Shown here piece after piece: positions 8,205 to 16,683 of a stretch of DNA of 64,000 nucleotides. The notes under the pieces were generated by a model. That model did no database searches. It was not told the DNA's origin and was given only the letters and a program-made list of their open reading frames with translations. Source of the stretch: Myroides marinus. GTDB lineage: Bacteria > Bacteroidota > Bacteroidia > Flavobacteriales > Flavobacteriaceae. Position 1 is the stretch's first letter; each line of letters begins with the position of its first letter. A program made the translations under genes and the position numbers. The stretch lies in the NCBI RefSeq assembly GCF_900109075.1, contig NZ_FNYS01000006.1, positions 95,136 to 159,135 of the forward strand, given 5' to 3'.

Positions 8205-8636
8205 ATGTTGACAAAAGAAGAATTGCAAAAAATCATTGATCAATTTGATGAAGAAGAACTGAAAAAACTGGCGATTTTCGGAATTTATCAATATGGTGGT
8301 GGCTCAGATGAAAGTTTTGTTAGGGCGAACAAAGAAGGTCTTGAATTATTTGCACTTCAACTTTTAAAATCAGCAAAAGATACTGAAGCTATACTTTTAG
8401 ATGAAGAGAAAAGTATTATTACATTTAACTATGATGAAGATTGGGTTGATGAAAATAGTGACACATTTGTTCAGTATGTAGAACCAATTGTAGACAAACA
8501 ACAGTTGAAGTCTATGAGTGAGTACAAATCAACATTTGCAGACAAGTTAATTCCTTACGGTTGTGGACTTGTGTTAATCATTTTAGTGCTCAGTGTTGTT
8601 GTAGGATTTGTAACAATTTTAGATTGGTTATTCTGA
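8205..8636 (+). CDS. Unknown acidic protein with a C-terminal membrane anchor
   Basis: 143 residues. The first ~115 are acidic and helical at the start (LTKEELQKIIDQFDEEELKK) and soluble; residues about 116-140 form one hydrophobic segment. It would sit on the cytoplasmic side anchored by its tail. No family is recognised. It stands alone between an IS scar and a repeat-bearing gap. Confidence 0.6.
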   Translation: MLTKEELQKIIDQFDEEELKKLAIFGIYQYGGGSDESFVRANKEGLELFALQLLKSAKDTEAILLDEEKSIITFNYDEDWVDENSDTFVQYVEPIVDKQQLKSMSEYKSTFADKLIPYGCGLVLIILVLSVVVGFVTILDWLF

Positions 8637-8740
8637 CAAACTTAAATTATGTAATACAAATTATTAATTGCGTTTAGTTTTTTGTTGGCGAAGAAATGCG
8701 AACGCACAACATCAGTAACTGTTATACAACGTCTTTTTTG
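8637..8740. repeat. attC-like intergenic hairpin sequence
   Basis: The segment contains short complementary pieces (TTGCGTTTAG and GCGAACGCA, plus TTGTTGGCG) and ends in GTTATACAACGT. Related but diverged sequences occur at 12940-13085 and about 21780-21850 (GCTATACAATGT). They recall the hairpin-forming spacers common between single-gene modules in flavobacterial genomes. The folding is imperfect and the boundaries are uncertain. Confidence 0.35.
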
Positions 8741-8913
8741 AGGTAAAAGCTAAGAGATATGATTTCGTTTTTATTTCGATAGACTCAATAACTGATTTAA
8801 TATGAGTTTTCCTTTTTGATGTTAACTTGCAATAGCAACTAACTAGGTATCTTGTTTACAAAAAAATAATTATTTTAGCTTATCGATTTTAGTTTCAATT
8901 TTAGAACAAACTT

Positions 8914-9420
8914 ATGTTATTAAAGGAAAAAGCTGAGTATATAATCAAATGGGTAATAATTTTTATTGTATCTGGTTCAATGATAGTCTACGGAATTGCA
9001 AAACCGATTCAATTTACGGACTTTACAAATTCATCTAGTTTAACTGTTTCAGAGGGACATAAAGTTATGTGGACTTTTTACTCATATTCTTTGACCTATC
9101 CGATAATAATTGGAGTTTTTGAGATATTGGGAGGCATATCAATATTATTCGATAAAAGTCGTGTTTTCGGTTGCATATTATTGACAATAATACTTTCAAA
9201 TATAATTATCCAAGACTTAGTCTATGAAATTTCAGCAGTAAAGTCTGCTATATTTTATCAAATTTTAGTATTAATTCTTTTTTTATTTGAGAAAGAAAAA
9301 TTAAAAAGAATTTTTTCGTCGCTATTTAGCTCTACAAAACACTCAAGGAATATATTACTATTAATTTTTGCTTTAGTTATAGCTCTTTTTATAAAGTATT
9401 TAGAAACGAAAATAAGATAA
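8914..9420 (+). CDS. DoxX-like four-helix membrane protein
   Basis: 168 residues with hydrophobic segments near residues 11-28, 55-78, 82-98 and 108-124, and a fifth near 145-162. The pattern GVFEILGGISILF followed by GCILLTIILSN resembles DoxX/SURF4-like membrane proteins. The family is found in redox and respiratory contexts, but many members have no known role. It stands alone, with long AT-rich gaps on both sides. Confidence 0.6.
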   Translation: MLLKEKAEYIIKWVIIFIVSGSMIVYGIAKPIQFTDFTNSSSLTVSEGHKVMWTFYSYSLTYPIIIGVFEILGGISILFDKSRVFGCILLTIILSNIIIQDLVYEISAVKSAIFYQILVLILFLFEKEKLKRIFSSLFSSTKHSRNILLLIFALVIALFIKYLETKIR

Positions 9421-9862
9421 AACTGTAGTTAACTCCCAAAACGTTCAATTCCTAGATTCTTAAAAAGGAATTATATTTATATGTAATGGGGTATTATTTT
9501 TCAATTCGATTTATGTCCTTAGAAAAAGAGTTATCTTTAATTTAGAGAGTAGTTTATTGATACTAAACTCAAAAGGATGAAACTTTGCACAATTTTAAAA
9601 GGTATAATTTGGGAAAATTAATTAAGATTTTCTATTTTTGTAATCTGTTATACTATATCTAACATATTATCTGCGTCTTAACCCCAAAAAGACGAACTCG
9701 AAGAAGAGTAATTAATGCATGAAATTGTTTAATTTCAATGCACAGATAATTGTATCCATTTATTTTATTAAATCATAAACGAACAATTGATTATCAAATC
9801 GATTGGCTTGTCATTTTGCAATGTATTCAACATTTAAAAATGATGATAATACAAGGACTCTA
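9421..9862. other. AT-rich gap with one hairpin
   Basis: No gene seen. A hairpin at 9716-9742 (TGCATGAAATT, loop GTTT, AATTTCAATGCA) lies upstream of the methyltransferase gene and could be regulatory or a scar. The rest is featureless AT-rich sequence. Confidence 0.4.
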
Positions 9863-10702
9863 ATGAATAGTAAACAGTTAATAAGTAGAGATATAGAAAT
9901 ATTCTACGATAAAGCATCTGAAGAAACTCGACTTGATAAAGGAATGGGCGTATTTGAATTTGAAAGAATCAAATCACTTATAGAAAAATACATCTTTACT
10001 TCATCTTTAACAATAATTGATGTTGGCGGCGGTACGGGAAAGTATTCGGAATGGTTGGCAAAGAAAGGACATAAAGTTCATTTGGTAGAGCCTGTTTCGA
10101 AACATATAAAAATAGCCGAAAACAGAGCCAATAAATTAAAAAACAAATTTTCTGTACACATGGGGGAATCTCGAAAGTTGGAGTTCCCAAATAATTATGC
10201 AGATCTTATCATACTTCACGGTCCTCTTTATCATCTTCAAGAGAAAGAAGACAGATATTCAGCTATTTGTGAAGCTAAACGGGTTTTGAAGAATAACGGA
10301 ATTATATTAGGTTTTGCCATTAATTATACCGCATCAACTTTGGTAGGCCTCTTAAATGGTTTAATTCATAAAAAATCATTTTTTGAAATGTGTAAAGAAG
10401 AACTAATAACAGGTAAACATAGTCCACCCAATGATTTTCCTTGGCTTTTAGCTGAGGCATATTATCATAAACCCGAACAGTTTAAGGATGAATTTATAAA
10501 TCAAGGGTTAACTTATCTAAACACTTATGCGGTTGAGGGTATTGCATGGTTGGACAAAGATTTTTTTGCCAATATGCTGGACAGTAAAAAACAAAAAATA
10601 TTAATAGAGCTTATCCAAATTACTGAAAATGATAGCTATCTTCTGCCGTTTAGTCCGCATATGATGATAGCTGTACAAAAAAGATACAATTATGAAAAAT
10701 AA
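9863..10702 (+). CDS. Class I SAM-dependent methyltransferase
   Basis: About 279 residues from the ATG at 9863. The SAM-binding motif I is TIIDVGGGTGKYSEWL and motif II ends HLVEP (the acidic residue contacts the ribose); motif IV is ADLIILHGPLYHL. The fold is that of small-molecule methyltransferases; the substrate is unknown. The frame is open from a TTG at 9803, and an ATG at 9821 is another possible start, but the usual family N-terminus matches MNSKQLISRDIEIFYDKA. The stop overlaps the start of the next small gene by 11 bases, so the two are translationally coupled. Confidence 0.85.
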   Translation: MNSKQLISRDIEIFYDKASEETRLDKGMGVFEFERIKSLIEKYIFTSSLTIIDVGGGTGKYSEWLAKKGHKVHLVEPVSKHIKIAENRANKLKNKFSVHMGESRKLEFPNNYADLIILHGPLYHLQEKEDRYSAICEAKRVLKNNGIILGFAINYTASTLVGLLNGLIHKKSFFEMCKEELITGKHSPPNDFPWLLAEAYYHKPEQFKDEFINQGLTYLNTYAVEGIAWLDKDFFANMLDSKKQKILIELIQITENDSYLLPFSPHMMIAVQKRYNYEK

Positions 10703-10907
10703 AGAGAAATATTACAGAGCTCTAATAGAAAATAACGGTCAACTAAATGAAATTGATCTTGGAACAAGTGTAGGTCTTAGCGAAGAGGAAACGACCATAA
10801 TAATTTCACAGCTTCTATCCGAATATAAAATTGAAAATATAGATAATAGAGTTTGTAAGTACAGTCCTATGAAAAGAGTGAAAAAAAAAACAATAGTAAG
10901 TAGGTAG
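10692..10907 (+). CDS. Small winged-helix-like protein coupled to the methyltransferase
   Basis: 71 residues, starting within the last codons of the methyltransferase gene. The sequence KYYRALIENNGQLNEIDLG followed by GLSEEETTIIISQLLSEYKI looks like a short helix-turn-helix of the winged-helix type, with a basic tail (KRVKKKTIVSR). It may be a small DNA-binding or partner protein. A perfect terminator ends the operon about 45 bases later. Confidence 0.6.
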   Translation: MKNKEKYYRALIENNGQLNEIDLGTSVGLSEEETTIIISQLLSEYKIENIDNRVCKYSPMKRVKKKTIVSR

Positions 10908-10952
10908 GAAGGATCTTATCAAAAAGATGGATGAGTAAGACGAAAATTAATA

Positions 10953-10983
10953 AACAGGGGGCTGTAAAGCCCCCTGTTCTTAT
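10953..10983 (+). terminator. Terminator of the methyltransferase operon
   Basis: Perfect 10-bp GC-rich stem AACAGGGGGC / GCCCCCTGTT with a 6-base loop, followed by CTTATAT. Confidence 0.8.
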
Positions 10984-11194
10984 ATCAATATAATAATAAC
11001 TTGTCTTTATAAAATGAATTACTAGTCTAAATTTAACCTGCAATTAGTAACTAAGTTAGTATAGTAAATACACTATTAAAAAGGGATTATACTTAAAAGC
11101 TATGAGATATTGTTTTTCTTTGTTTACCTATTTATAATAAGATAGTATCTTACTTTATAAAAACTAATTATATTAGTATCAAATTAAACGAAAG

Positions 11195-11683
11195 ATGAAT
11201 TATAATTGGGACAATATTAATTGGATTTTTAAACCTGATGGTTCATTAAGGGATATTTATATTCAGGAAACATCGTTGACTGATTGGGAAAAAGTAATAG
11301 ATATATTGAACTCTGAATATAATGTAAGTTATTTCTCTGAAAATAAAATTAATAAAAAGGAAGTATTTGAATATTTACAAGACGAAACTGGAGAAATAGA
11401 ATGTAAAGCTGTTTCAATAAACATTAATAATGTATATATAAACTGTCACTTTTTTTCAATTGAGCAAATTGAGTTTGACATTGATCCAAGAGAAGTAAAT
11501 TCTGTATTAGAAGTTGATACTATTTTGTCATTTATGACAACATTAAGTTCAAAGTTGAAAAAGGAAATAATTTTGACAGAAGAAAGTGACGAAAACTTTC
11601 CACTTATTAAAATCAATGTAGACGAGAAGATTTTTACAATAGTAACAGAAAAAGAAGCTAACGATTATTATTCTGAAATGTAA
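11195..11683 (+). CDS. Unknown acidic soluble protein
   Basis: 162 residues, with no membrane segment or signal peptide. It begins MNYNWDNINWIFKPDGSLRD and is rich in Asp, Glu, Asn and Ile, with alternating helix and strand. The N-terminal text DGSLRDIYIQ and SLTDWEKVIDILN resembles small proteins found next to toxins or as lone accessory genes in Bacteroidetes, but I cannot name a family. It lies 19 bases before a GNAT gene, so the two are probably one transcript. Confidence 0.65.
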   Translation: MNYNWDNINWIFKPDGSLRDIYIQETSLTDWEKVIDILNSEYNVSYFSENKINKKEVFEYLQDETGEIECKAVSININNVYINCHFFSIEQIEFDIDPREVNSVLEVDTILSFMTTLSSKLKKEIILTEESDENFPLIKINVDEKIFTIVTEKEANDYYSEM

Positions 11684-11702
11684 TCTCAAATTTTAAAAAG
11701 TA

Positions 11703-12101
11703 ATGAATCACAACATCATTTATACAGTTAATACTTCTTTGGACATAAATGCTTTAAATAGGTTTATGGAGAAAGTATGGAAAGACCATATTTGGGTAGA
11801 TTATAATCAGGTATTATCTAGAAGCCTAAGCTATGTTACTGCGCATTGTGGTAATGAGATCATAGGTTTTATTAATATAGCATGGGACGGAAATAAACAT
11901 GCTTTTCTTCTCGATACCTCTGTACACCCAAATTTTCGTAATAGTGGTATTGGCAAAGAATTGGTGATTAAAGCTATATCTGAGTGTAAAGCTAATTCTA
12001 TTGAATGGATTCATGTAGATTACGAAGAAAAATATGAAAAATTCTATAGACAATGCGGTTTTGTACAAAGGACTTCAGCTTCGTTATTGCATTTAGTATG
12101 A
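11703..12101 (+). CDS. GNAT family N-acetyltransferase
   Basis: 132 residues with the GNAT core: strand AFLLDTSVHPNFRNSG, the acetyl-CoA pyrophosphate loop RNSGIGKELV (the R/Q-x-x-G-x-G/A pattern), and a C-terminal EKFYRQCGFVQR. It transfers an acetyl group from acetyl-CoA to a small amine or protein; the substrate is not predictable. It follows the unknown 162-residue gene closely and ends in a strong terminator. Confidence 0.88.
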   Translation: MNHNIIYTVNTSLDINALNRFMEKVWKDHIWVDYNQVLSRSLSYVTAHCGNEIIGFINIAWDGNKHAFLLDTSVHPNFRNSGIGKELVIKAISECKANSIEWIHVDYEEKYEKFYRQCGFVQRTSASLLHLV

Positions 12102-12127
12102 TGGTTGTGAATAATTAGATATAACAG

Positions 12128-12169
12128 AAAAAAGGTAGAATTACTCTGGAGGGTATTCTACCTTTTTTT
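12128..12169 (+). terminator. Terminator after the GNAT gene
   Basis: Stem AAAAAAGGTAGAAT / ATTCTACCTTTTTT with a 13-base loop. The A and T tracts on both sides allow use in either direction. Confidence 0.8.
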
Positions 12170-12497
12170 GTTTAAATGGATGATAATATCTTTGATAAGC
12201 AATGTAATATAATGTTGCTATTCTTAATGTTAATTACTCCTTTAAAAGATCTTTAATCTGTAGATTTTCAAAAGAGCTTTTTACTTTGTCAATTAAAACA
12301 TAAACACCCAATTTTACACCCAAAAAAGTAGAGATAGTTTTTTTTTATGGAGTTTATTTAGGTACATTAGCTCAAGATTTTACGAAATTACATAGTGTTT
12401 TGCTTCGTAAAAAAAACAATGTTGTAGGCAATTTCGAGAGAATAACAACTCGACTAATGATACAGATTGTTTAAAGAATTTTTTGAAAAAATAAGTA
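12170..12497. other. AT-rich gap without a recognised gene
   Basis: About 330 bases between two GNAT genes. Short frames such as the one around 12290-12350 have no start or support. Nothing recognisable is seen. Confidence 0.4.
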
Positions 12498-12926
12498 ATG
12501 GATATTGAGTTAACCTGTACCCCAAAAAAAGAAGACTTAAAAGCTATTAGTGAGGGGATTAAAAGCTATAATCAAAATTATCTTCAAGATAATGTAGTAT
12601 TTGAAAATGATTTAAGATTTGCAGTTTTTGCAAAAGATGAAAAAGGAAAAGTTATAGGAGGTATCAGAGCTTGTGCCTTTTGGAATTACTGTATCATTGA
12701 ACTCCTATGGCTTTCTGAAAAAACTCGAGGATTAGGAATCGGTGGAAAGCTAATGAAAGCCGCTGAAGAATTCGCTTTAGATAAGGGATTTAGTTATATG
12801 AGAACCGAAACATTAAGCTTTCAAGCTCGCCCATTTTATGAAAAACTTGGATACAAAGTTTATGGTGAATTGTCTGATTATCCAAAAGGCCATACTACTT
12901 ACTGTTTAGTAAAGGAACTTAAATAG
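12498..12926 (+). CDS. GNAT family N-acetyltransferase
   Basis: 142 residues. The acetyl-CoA loop is TRGLGIGGKLMKAAEEFA and the last strand region is FQARPFYEKLGYKVYGEL, both typical of GNAT enzymes. It differs clearly from the GNAT gene 400 bases upstream, so it is not a tandem copy. The substrate is unknown. It stands alone in the plus direction and is followed at once by a hairpin-forming repeat. Confidence 0.88.
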   Translation: MDIELTCTPKKEDLKAISEGIKSYNQNYLQDNVVFENDLRFAVFAKDEKGKVIGGIRACAFWNYCIIELLWLSEKTRGLGIGGKLMKAAEEFALDKGFSYMRTETLSFQARPFYEKLGYKVYGELSDYPKGHTTYCLVKELK

Positions 12927-12931
12927 TTAGG

Positions 12932-13318
12932 TTAACGATAGAAACTGCTCACAACAAACATATTGGCGTCAGGCGGGGCAAAGTGCTTCGTTTGACGCTT
13001 TTTGATATATTTGAACTTTCGGCTTCGTATCAAGTTTAGTGATAAAAATCCCGCTCGAAAGGCAATATGCAAACCGTTAGCAAATTTATTAAAATAACAT
13101 TCTATAATTTTATTGCTTATTATTTCACTCTTTGAAAACTTAGCTGTTTTATGATTTTCGATGAAAACTGATTTACATTTTCTAGTTGATTTATTAATTG
13201 CACCTTTCATTTGCAAATGCATATACTGATATTTATTAATAGTATTCTTAACCGCTATATACATAGAAACCCCTGTTGTTAAAACTAAGAAGATGTTCAA
13301 TACAATCAAGTACAACAA
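12932..13318 (-). CDS. Doubtful ORF, partly made of repeat sequence
   Basis: 128 residues. The N-terminal ~25 residues are hydrophobic (LIVLNIFLVLTTGVSMYIAV), then basic. The last ~45 residues come from the hairpin-forming repeat at 12940-13085, whose translations recur by chance in many such loci. The first half could be a real small membrane protein that now runs into the repeat, but a spurious ORF is as likely. Confidence 0.3.
   Translation of the reverse strand: MLYLIVLNIFLVLTTGVSMYIAVKNTINKYQYMHLQMKGAINKSTRKCKSVFIENHKTAKFSKSEIISNKIIECYFNKFANGLHIAFRAGFLSLNLIRSRKFKYIKKRQTKHFAPPDANMFVVSSFYR
12940..13085. repeat. attC-like imperfect inverted repeat
   Basis: The left arm (ACATATTGGCGTCAGGCGGG) and the right arm, read in reverse (GCATATTGCCTTTCGAGCGGG), share CATATTG and GCGGG. 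Between them is about 80 bases containing AGTGCTTCGTTTG and TTGAACTTTCGGCTTCGTAT. The right side ends CCGTTAGC, close to the integron core GTTRRRY. This type of sequence is frequent next to lone small genes in Flavobacteriaceae. Confidence 0.5.
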
Positions 13319-13611
13319 CTTTTTACAACTAACAGCTTTATGAACCTTTAAAAGCTCCTTATTGTTTTTTTGTGATCTATAGCTGAAATTGCTCGAAGTT
13401 ATTTATTCTGTAATAGTTGTGCTGTTGTTTTTCTATCTGTCAGAGTTAAGCAACATTTACTGTTACTTTGATATTGCTTTTTCATTTTTTGCTACTTGCC
13501 ACTTAGCTCTAATTTCGCAGAAGCATAGTTATGTACTAAGATAAAACCATACCTTTACCTCATTACAAGATACGTGAGATCAGATATTACCCATATAATT
13601 AGATAATCAAG

Positions 13612-14493
13612 ATGGCTCTATTTATTACATTAGATAACGTTTATAAGCTATATGATATAGATGCTGTCGAGAAAACAGAGGGGATAGTTGTTTTTCATCA
13701 GTATAGCAGTTCTACGAATAGTTATACCAAACACAGTCGTTTGTTTGAAGGCTTATTATTGGGTTTTGTGCTTAAAGGGTCGATGAAGGCACAGATACAT
13801 TTTACGGAGTATGAGCTTAATGTAGGAGATATTGCTGTATTGCCACCTCAGGTAATGATAGAAACGAAATCACTGAGTGAGGATGCAGAAATAGTATCCA
13901 TAGGGCTTTCGTTAGACTTTATCTCAGCATTTCCTGTGTTGAGAGAAATAGTGATGAATGATCAAATCCGTTGGCAACCTATTATCAGACTACAAGACAA
14001 AGAAGATTATGCTGTACAAGAAGACTTGATTAAGCTGATAGAACAGGTATATCAAAAGAAACAAAGCAGTAGTAAATCTGAGATGCTAAAGCATTTGGTG
14101 ATGGCTTTGATAAGTATGATTACAGAGAAGTTTACTAATCGCTCAATAATCACTAGTCAAACAAAGAATCGTACGCATGAGATTATTGATGAGTTTTACT
14201 CTCTCGTATCTAAGCATGCGCATATACATAGAGATGTACAATTCTATGCTGATCAACTTCATTTGAGCTCACAGTATTTATCTACTTTTTTAAAGCAGCA
14301 TACGGGCAAATCTACGTTACAGTGGATTGACCACATCCTTATCTTACATATAAAGACTTTGCTTAAATCCTCTAATCTGACTATTAAAGAAATCAGCAAC
14401 CAGTTTAGTTTTGCTGAAACGAGTGTGTTCTGTAGATATTTCAAAAGGAATACAGGGGTATCACCTAAGGTGTTTAGAGAAAAAGACAGTTAG
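13612..14493 (+). CDS. AraC family transcriptional regulator
   Basis: 293 residues. The N-terminal half (about 20-170) is a cupin-like sensing domain (GFVLKGSMKAQIHFTEYELN). The C-terminal ~100 residues carry two helix-turn-helix motifs (YADQLHLSSQYLSTFLKQHT and IKEISNQFSFAETSVF) ending with the AraC signature FKRNTGVSPKVFR. It sits 78 bases before an efflux transporter gene on the same strand and is a likely regulator of it. It is a distant paralogue of the AraC gene at 56235. Confidence 0.92.
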   Translation: MALFITLDNVYKLYDIDAVEKTEGIVVFHQYSSSTNSYTKHSRLFEGLLLGFVLKGSMKAQIHFTEYELNVGDIAVLPPQVMIETKSLSEDAEIVSIGLSLDFISAFPVLREIVMNDQIRWQPIIRLQDKEDYAVQEDLIKLIEQVYQKKQSSSKSEMLKHLVMALISMITEKFTNRSIITSQTKNRTHEIIDEFYSLVSKHAHIHRDVQFYADQLHLSSQYLSTFLKQHTGKSTLQWIDHILILHIKTLLKSSNLTIKEISNQFSFAETSVFCRYFKRNTGVSPKVFREKDS

Positions 14494-14571
14494 GAATTAG
14501 GTTTAGAAATTGTACTTAAAACCTATAAAACCATCAATACCTAATCAGAAGTGGCTGTTTACTTTTATCCC

Positions 14572-15790
14572 ATGAAAAAAACAGATAAAAAAGCAGCAGT
14601 TGGTTTTATATTTATTACCCTATTAATAGATATTACAGGATGGGGAATTATACTTCCCGTAGTTCCAAAACTTATAAGTGAACTTATTCATAACGATATT
14701 AGCGAAGCAGCAAAATATGGAGGCTGGCTTGGCTTTGCCTATGCATTTACCCAGTTTGTCTTTTCGCCTATTGTAGGTAATTTGAGTGATAAGTTTGGTA
14801 GACGACCGATCTTATTGGTTTCTCTATTGGGATTTGCTATTGATTATGTTGTATTGGCTCTTGCGCCGACGATTACATGGTTATTCATTGGTAGGATTAT
14901 AGCAGGCCTTACAGGAGCAAGTATTTCTACAGCGAGTGCTTATATTGCAGATATCTCTACTGATGAGAATAGAACGAAGAATTTCGGTGTAATAGGATCT
15001 GCTTTTGGATTAGGGTTTATTATAGGCCCAGTCTTAGGAGGTGTGCTAGGTCATTATGGAGCAAGGATACCTTTTTATGTAGCAGCTGTACTGTGCTTTC
15101 TCAATTTCTTATATGGGTACTTTATCCTTCCTGAGAGCTTAGATAAAGAGAAGAGGAGACCTTTTGAATGGAAACGAGCAAATCCAATAGGTTCATTCAA
15201 ATTCTTATTAAAACACCCTAAAATATCAAAATTAGTTATAGCCTTGGTATTAGTTTATATCGGTCTTCACGCTGTACAAAGCAACTGGCATTTCTTTACG
15301 ATGTATAAGTTTAATTGGACAGAGCGAACAGTTGGGATTTCACTTGGAATTCTTGGTCTATTAATAGGTTTGGTTCAAGGAGTGTTAATCAGATGGACAA
15401 GTCCTAAACTAGGTGAGAAAAAGAGTATTTATTTAGGGTTGCTATTCTATGCTTTTGGGCTTTTATTATTTGCCTTTGCTAATCAAGGGTGGATGATATT
15501 AGTGTTTTTTGATACCCTATTCTCTGGGAGGTATTTGTGGCCCATCGCTTCAAGCTCTAATCAGTAAGAGTATTCCTTCTGATCAACAGGGAGAACTTCA
15601 AGGAGCTTTAACTAGTTTAGTGAGTGTAACTTCTATTATAGGACCGCCTATTATGACTAATTTGTTTTATTACTTTACTCATGATCAAGCACCATTTGAA
15701 TTTTCAGGTGCACCATTCTTTATAGCGTCTATACTAATGTTTATCAGCTCTGTGGTGATTTACTTTAGTTTTAAAAAAGATAGGGGTTAA
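14572..15790 (+). pseudogene. TCR/Tet-type MFS efflux transporter, split by a frameshift
   Basis: A drug:proton antiporter of the TetA-like major facilitator group. The first frame carries the usual 12-helix start (FIFITLLIDITGWGIILPVV), the loop motif GNLSDKFGRRPILL and motif C (GSAFGLGFIIGPVLGG). At a T6 run (15505-15510) the frame breaks: the conserved text continues in another frame as [20 protein letters not shown]. Removing one T restores a protein of about 405 residues. It may be a real inactivation or a homopolymer sequencing error. The family start is most likely the ATG at 14572. Confidence 0.8.
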
Positions 15791-15803
15791 ATAGTTTTAA
15801 ATT

Positions 15804-15853
15804 AAGCTCCTCACTTATATCACTAGCGAATAGTAATATAAGTGGGGAGCTTT
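15804..15853 (+). terminator. Terminator after the efflux gene
   Basis: A long stem, AAGCTCCTCACTTATAT pairing with ATATAAGTGGGGAGCTT, with a 15-base loop and followed by TCTGTATT. Confidence 0.7.
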
Positions 15854-15970
15854 CTGTATTATGACATATTTATCTGAATAACTCGTTTTAAATCAGTTGT
15901 TTTCTTTAATCAATGAATAGAAGGGATATTGTGTTTTTTTATGTTTATTTGTATAAATTAGTGTAAAATT

Positions 15971-16008
15971 TTCTAAAATAAGAATAGATATCTATTCTTA
16001 TTTTAGAA
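15971..16008. repeat. 38-bp perfect palindrome
   Basis: The 19-base arm TTCTAAAATAAGAATAGAT is followed at once by its exact reverse complement, with no loop. It ends 43 bases before the start of the next gene (16052), so it lies in that gene's promoter or leader. It could be a dimeric repressor site or a cruciform. It has no T tract, so a terminator is less likely. Confidence 0.8.
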
Positions 16009-16051
16009 GAACAATAGTAACATAATAGAAACTGAATAAACATAATTAACT

Positions 16052-16438
16052 ATGAAAGAAGAAAATAAGACAATTGCAACTCTTGAAAAGATTAAATCTT
16101 TTGCCATGACATTAATAGGAGCAGGTATTTTTAGTATGGGAACTACGTATTTCTCTGAGCAGTCAGAGTATCGTGTACCTAGGATTTTATTACCTGTTTA
16201 TGAGCTTTTTGGCAATATCGGTTTAGCAGTTGGAATGATAATTTTAGGTGTTGGATTGATGTATTTTGCATATAGAAAATATGTGCAAAACAATGGGAAA
16301 CCTTTTTATATGTTGGTGTTTTCTTTATTGGCGATAATAGGGTTTTATGGATTAATTTTATCTACAAATCAAAAGAAAACGGTTACTATTGATGACTTGA
16401 AAGCAACTCTTGAAAAAAATAAAGAGAAAACTAATTAG
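16052..16438 (+). CDS. Unknown small membrane protein
   Basis: 128 residues with three hydrophobic segments (about 15-30, 50-71 and 86-106) and a lysine-rich cytoplasmic tail (ATLEKNKEKTN). No family is recognised. The gene is monocistronic, preceded by a 38-bp perfect palindrome and followed by a bidirectional terminator, so it appears to be individually regulated. Confidence 0.65.
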   Translation: MKEENKTIATLEKIKSFAMTLIGAGIFSMGTTYFSEQSEYRVPRILLPVYELFGNIGLAVGMIILGVGLMYFAYRKYVQNNGKPFYMLVFSLLAIIGFYGLILSTNQKKTVTIDDLKATLEKNKEKTN

Positions 16439-16592
16439 GGAATTATAAATACATAGAAGTCAAGTTTAGATAGTAATCTAAAACTCCAGAATACAATTCT
16501 TTTGCAATGTATAACGCAAAGGTTTCGAAAAGAATTCAAGTATTTAGAGCTCATAAATGGTAGTTTAAAGGGTGTTGATTTAGAATGTTATT

Positions 16593-16636
16593 AAAAAAAG
16601 CAGGCTTTCCTTCTTATAGGAAAGCCTACTTTTTTA
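16593..16636. terminator. Bidirectional terminator
   Basis: AAAAAAAGCAGGCTTTCC and GGAAAGCCTACTTTTTT form a stem with an 8-base loop, between two convergent genes. Confidence 0.85.
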
Positions 16637-16683
16637 AAAACTAAATGAGTTAGTTATTTAGAGCTATAATTAACGCTCATATC

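Noticed and set aside
12932-13318. 128-residue minus-strand ORF as a secure gene
   Set aside because: A third of it is translation of a hairpin repeat; kept only as a doubtful feature.
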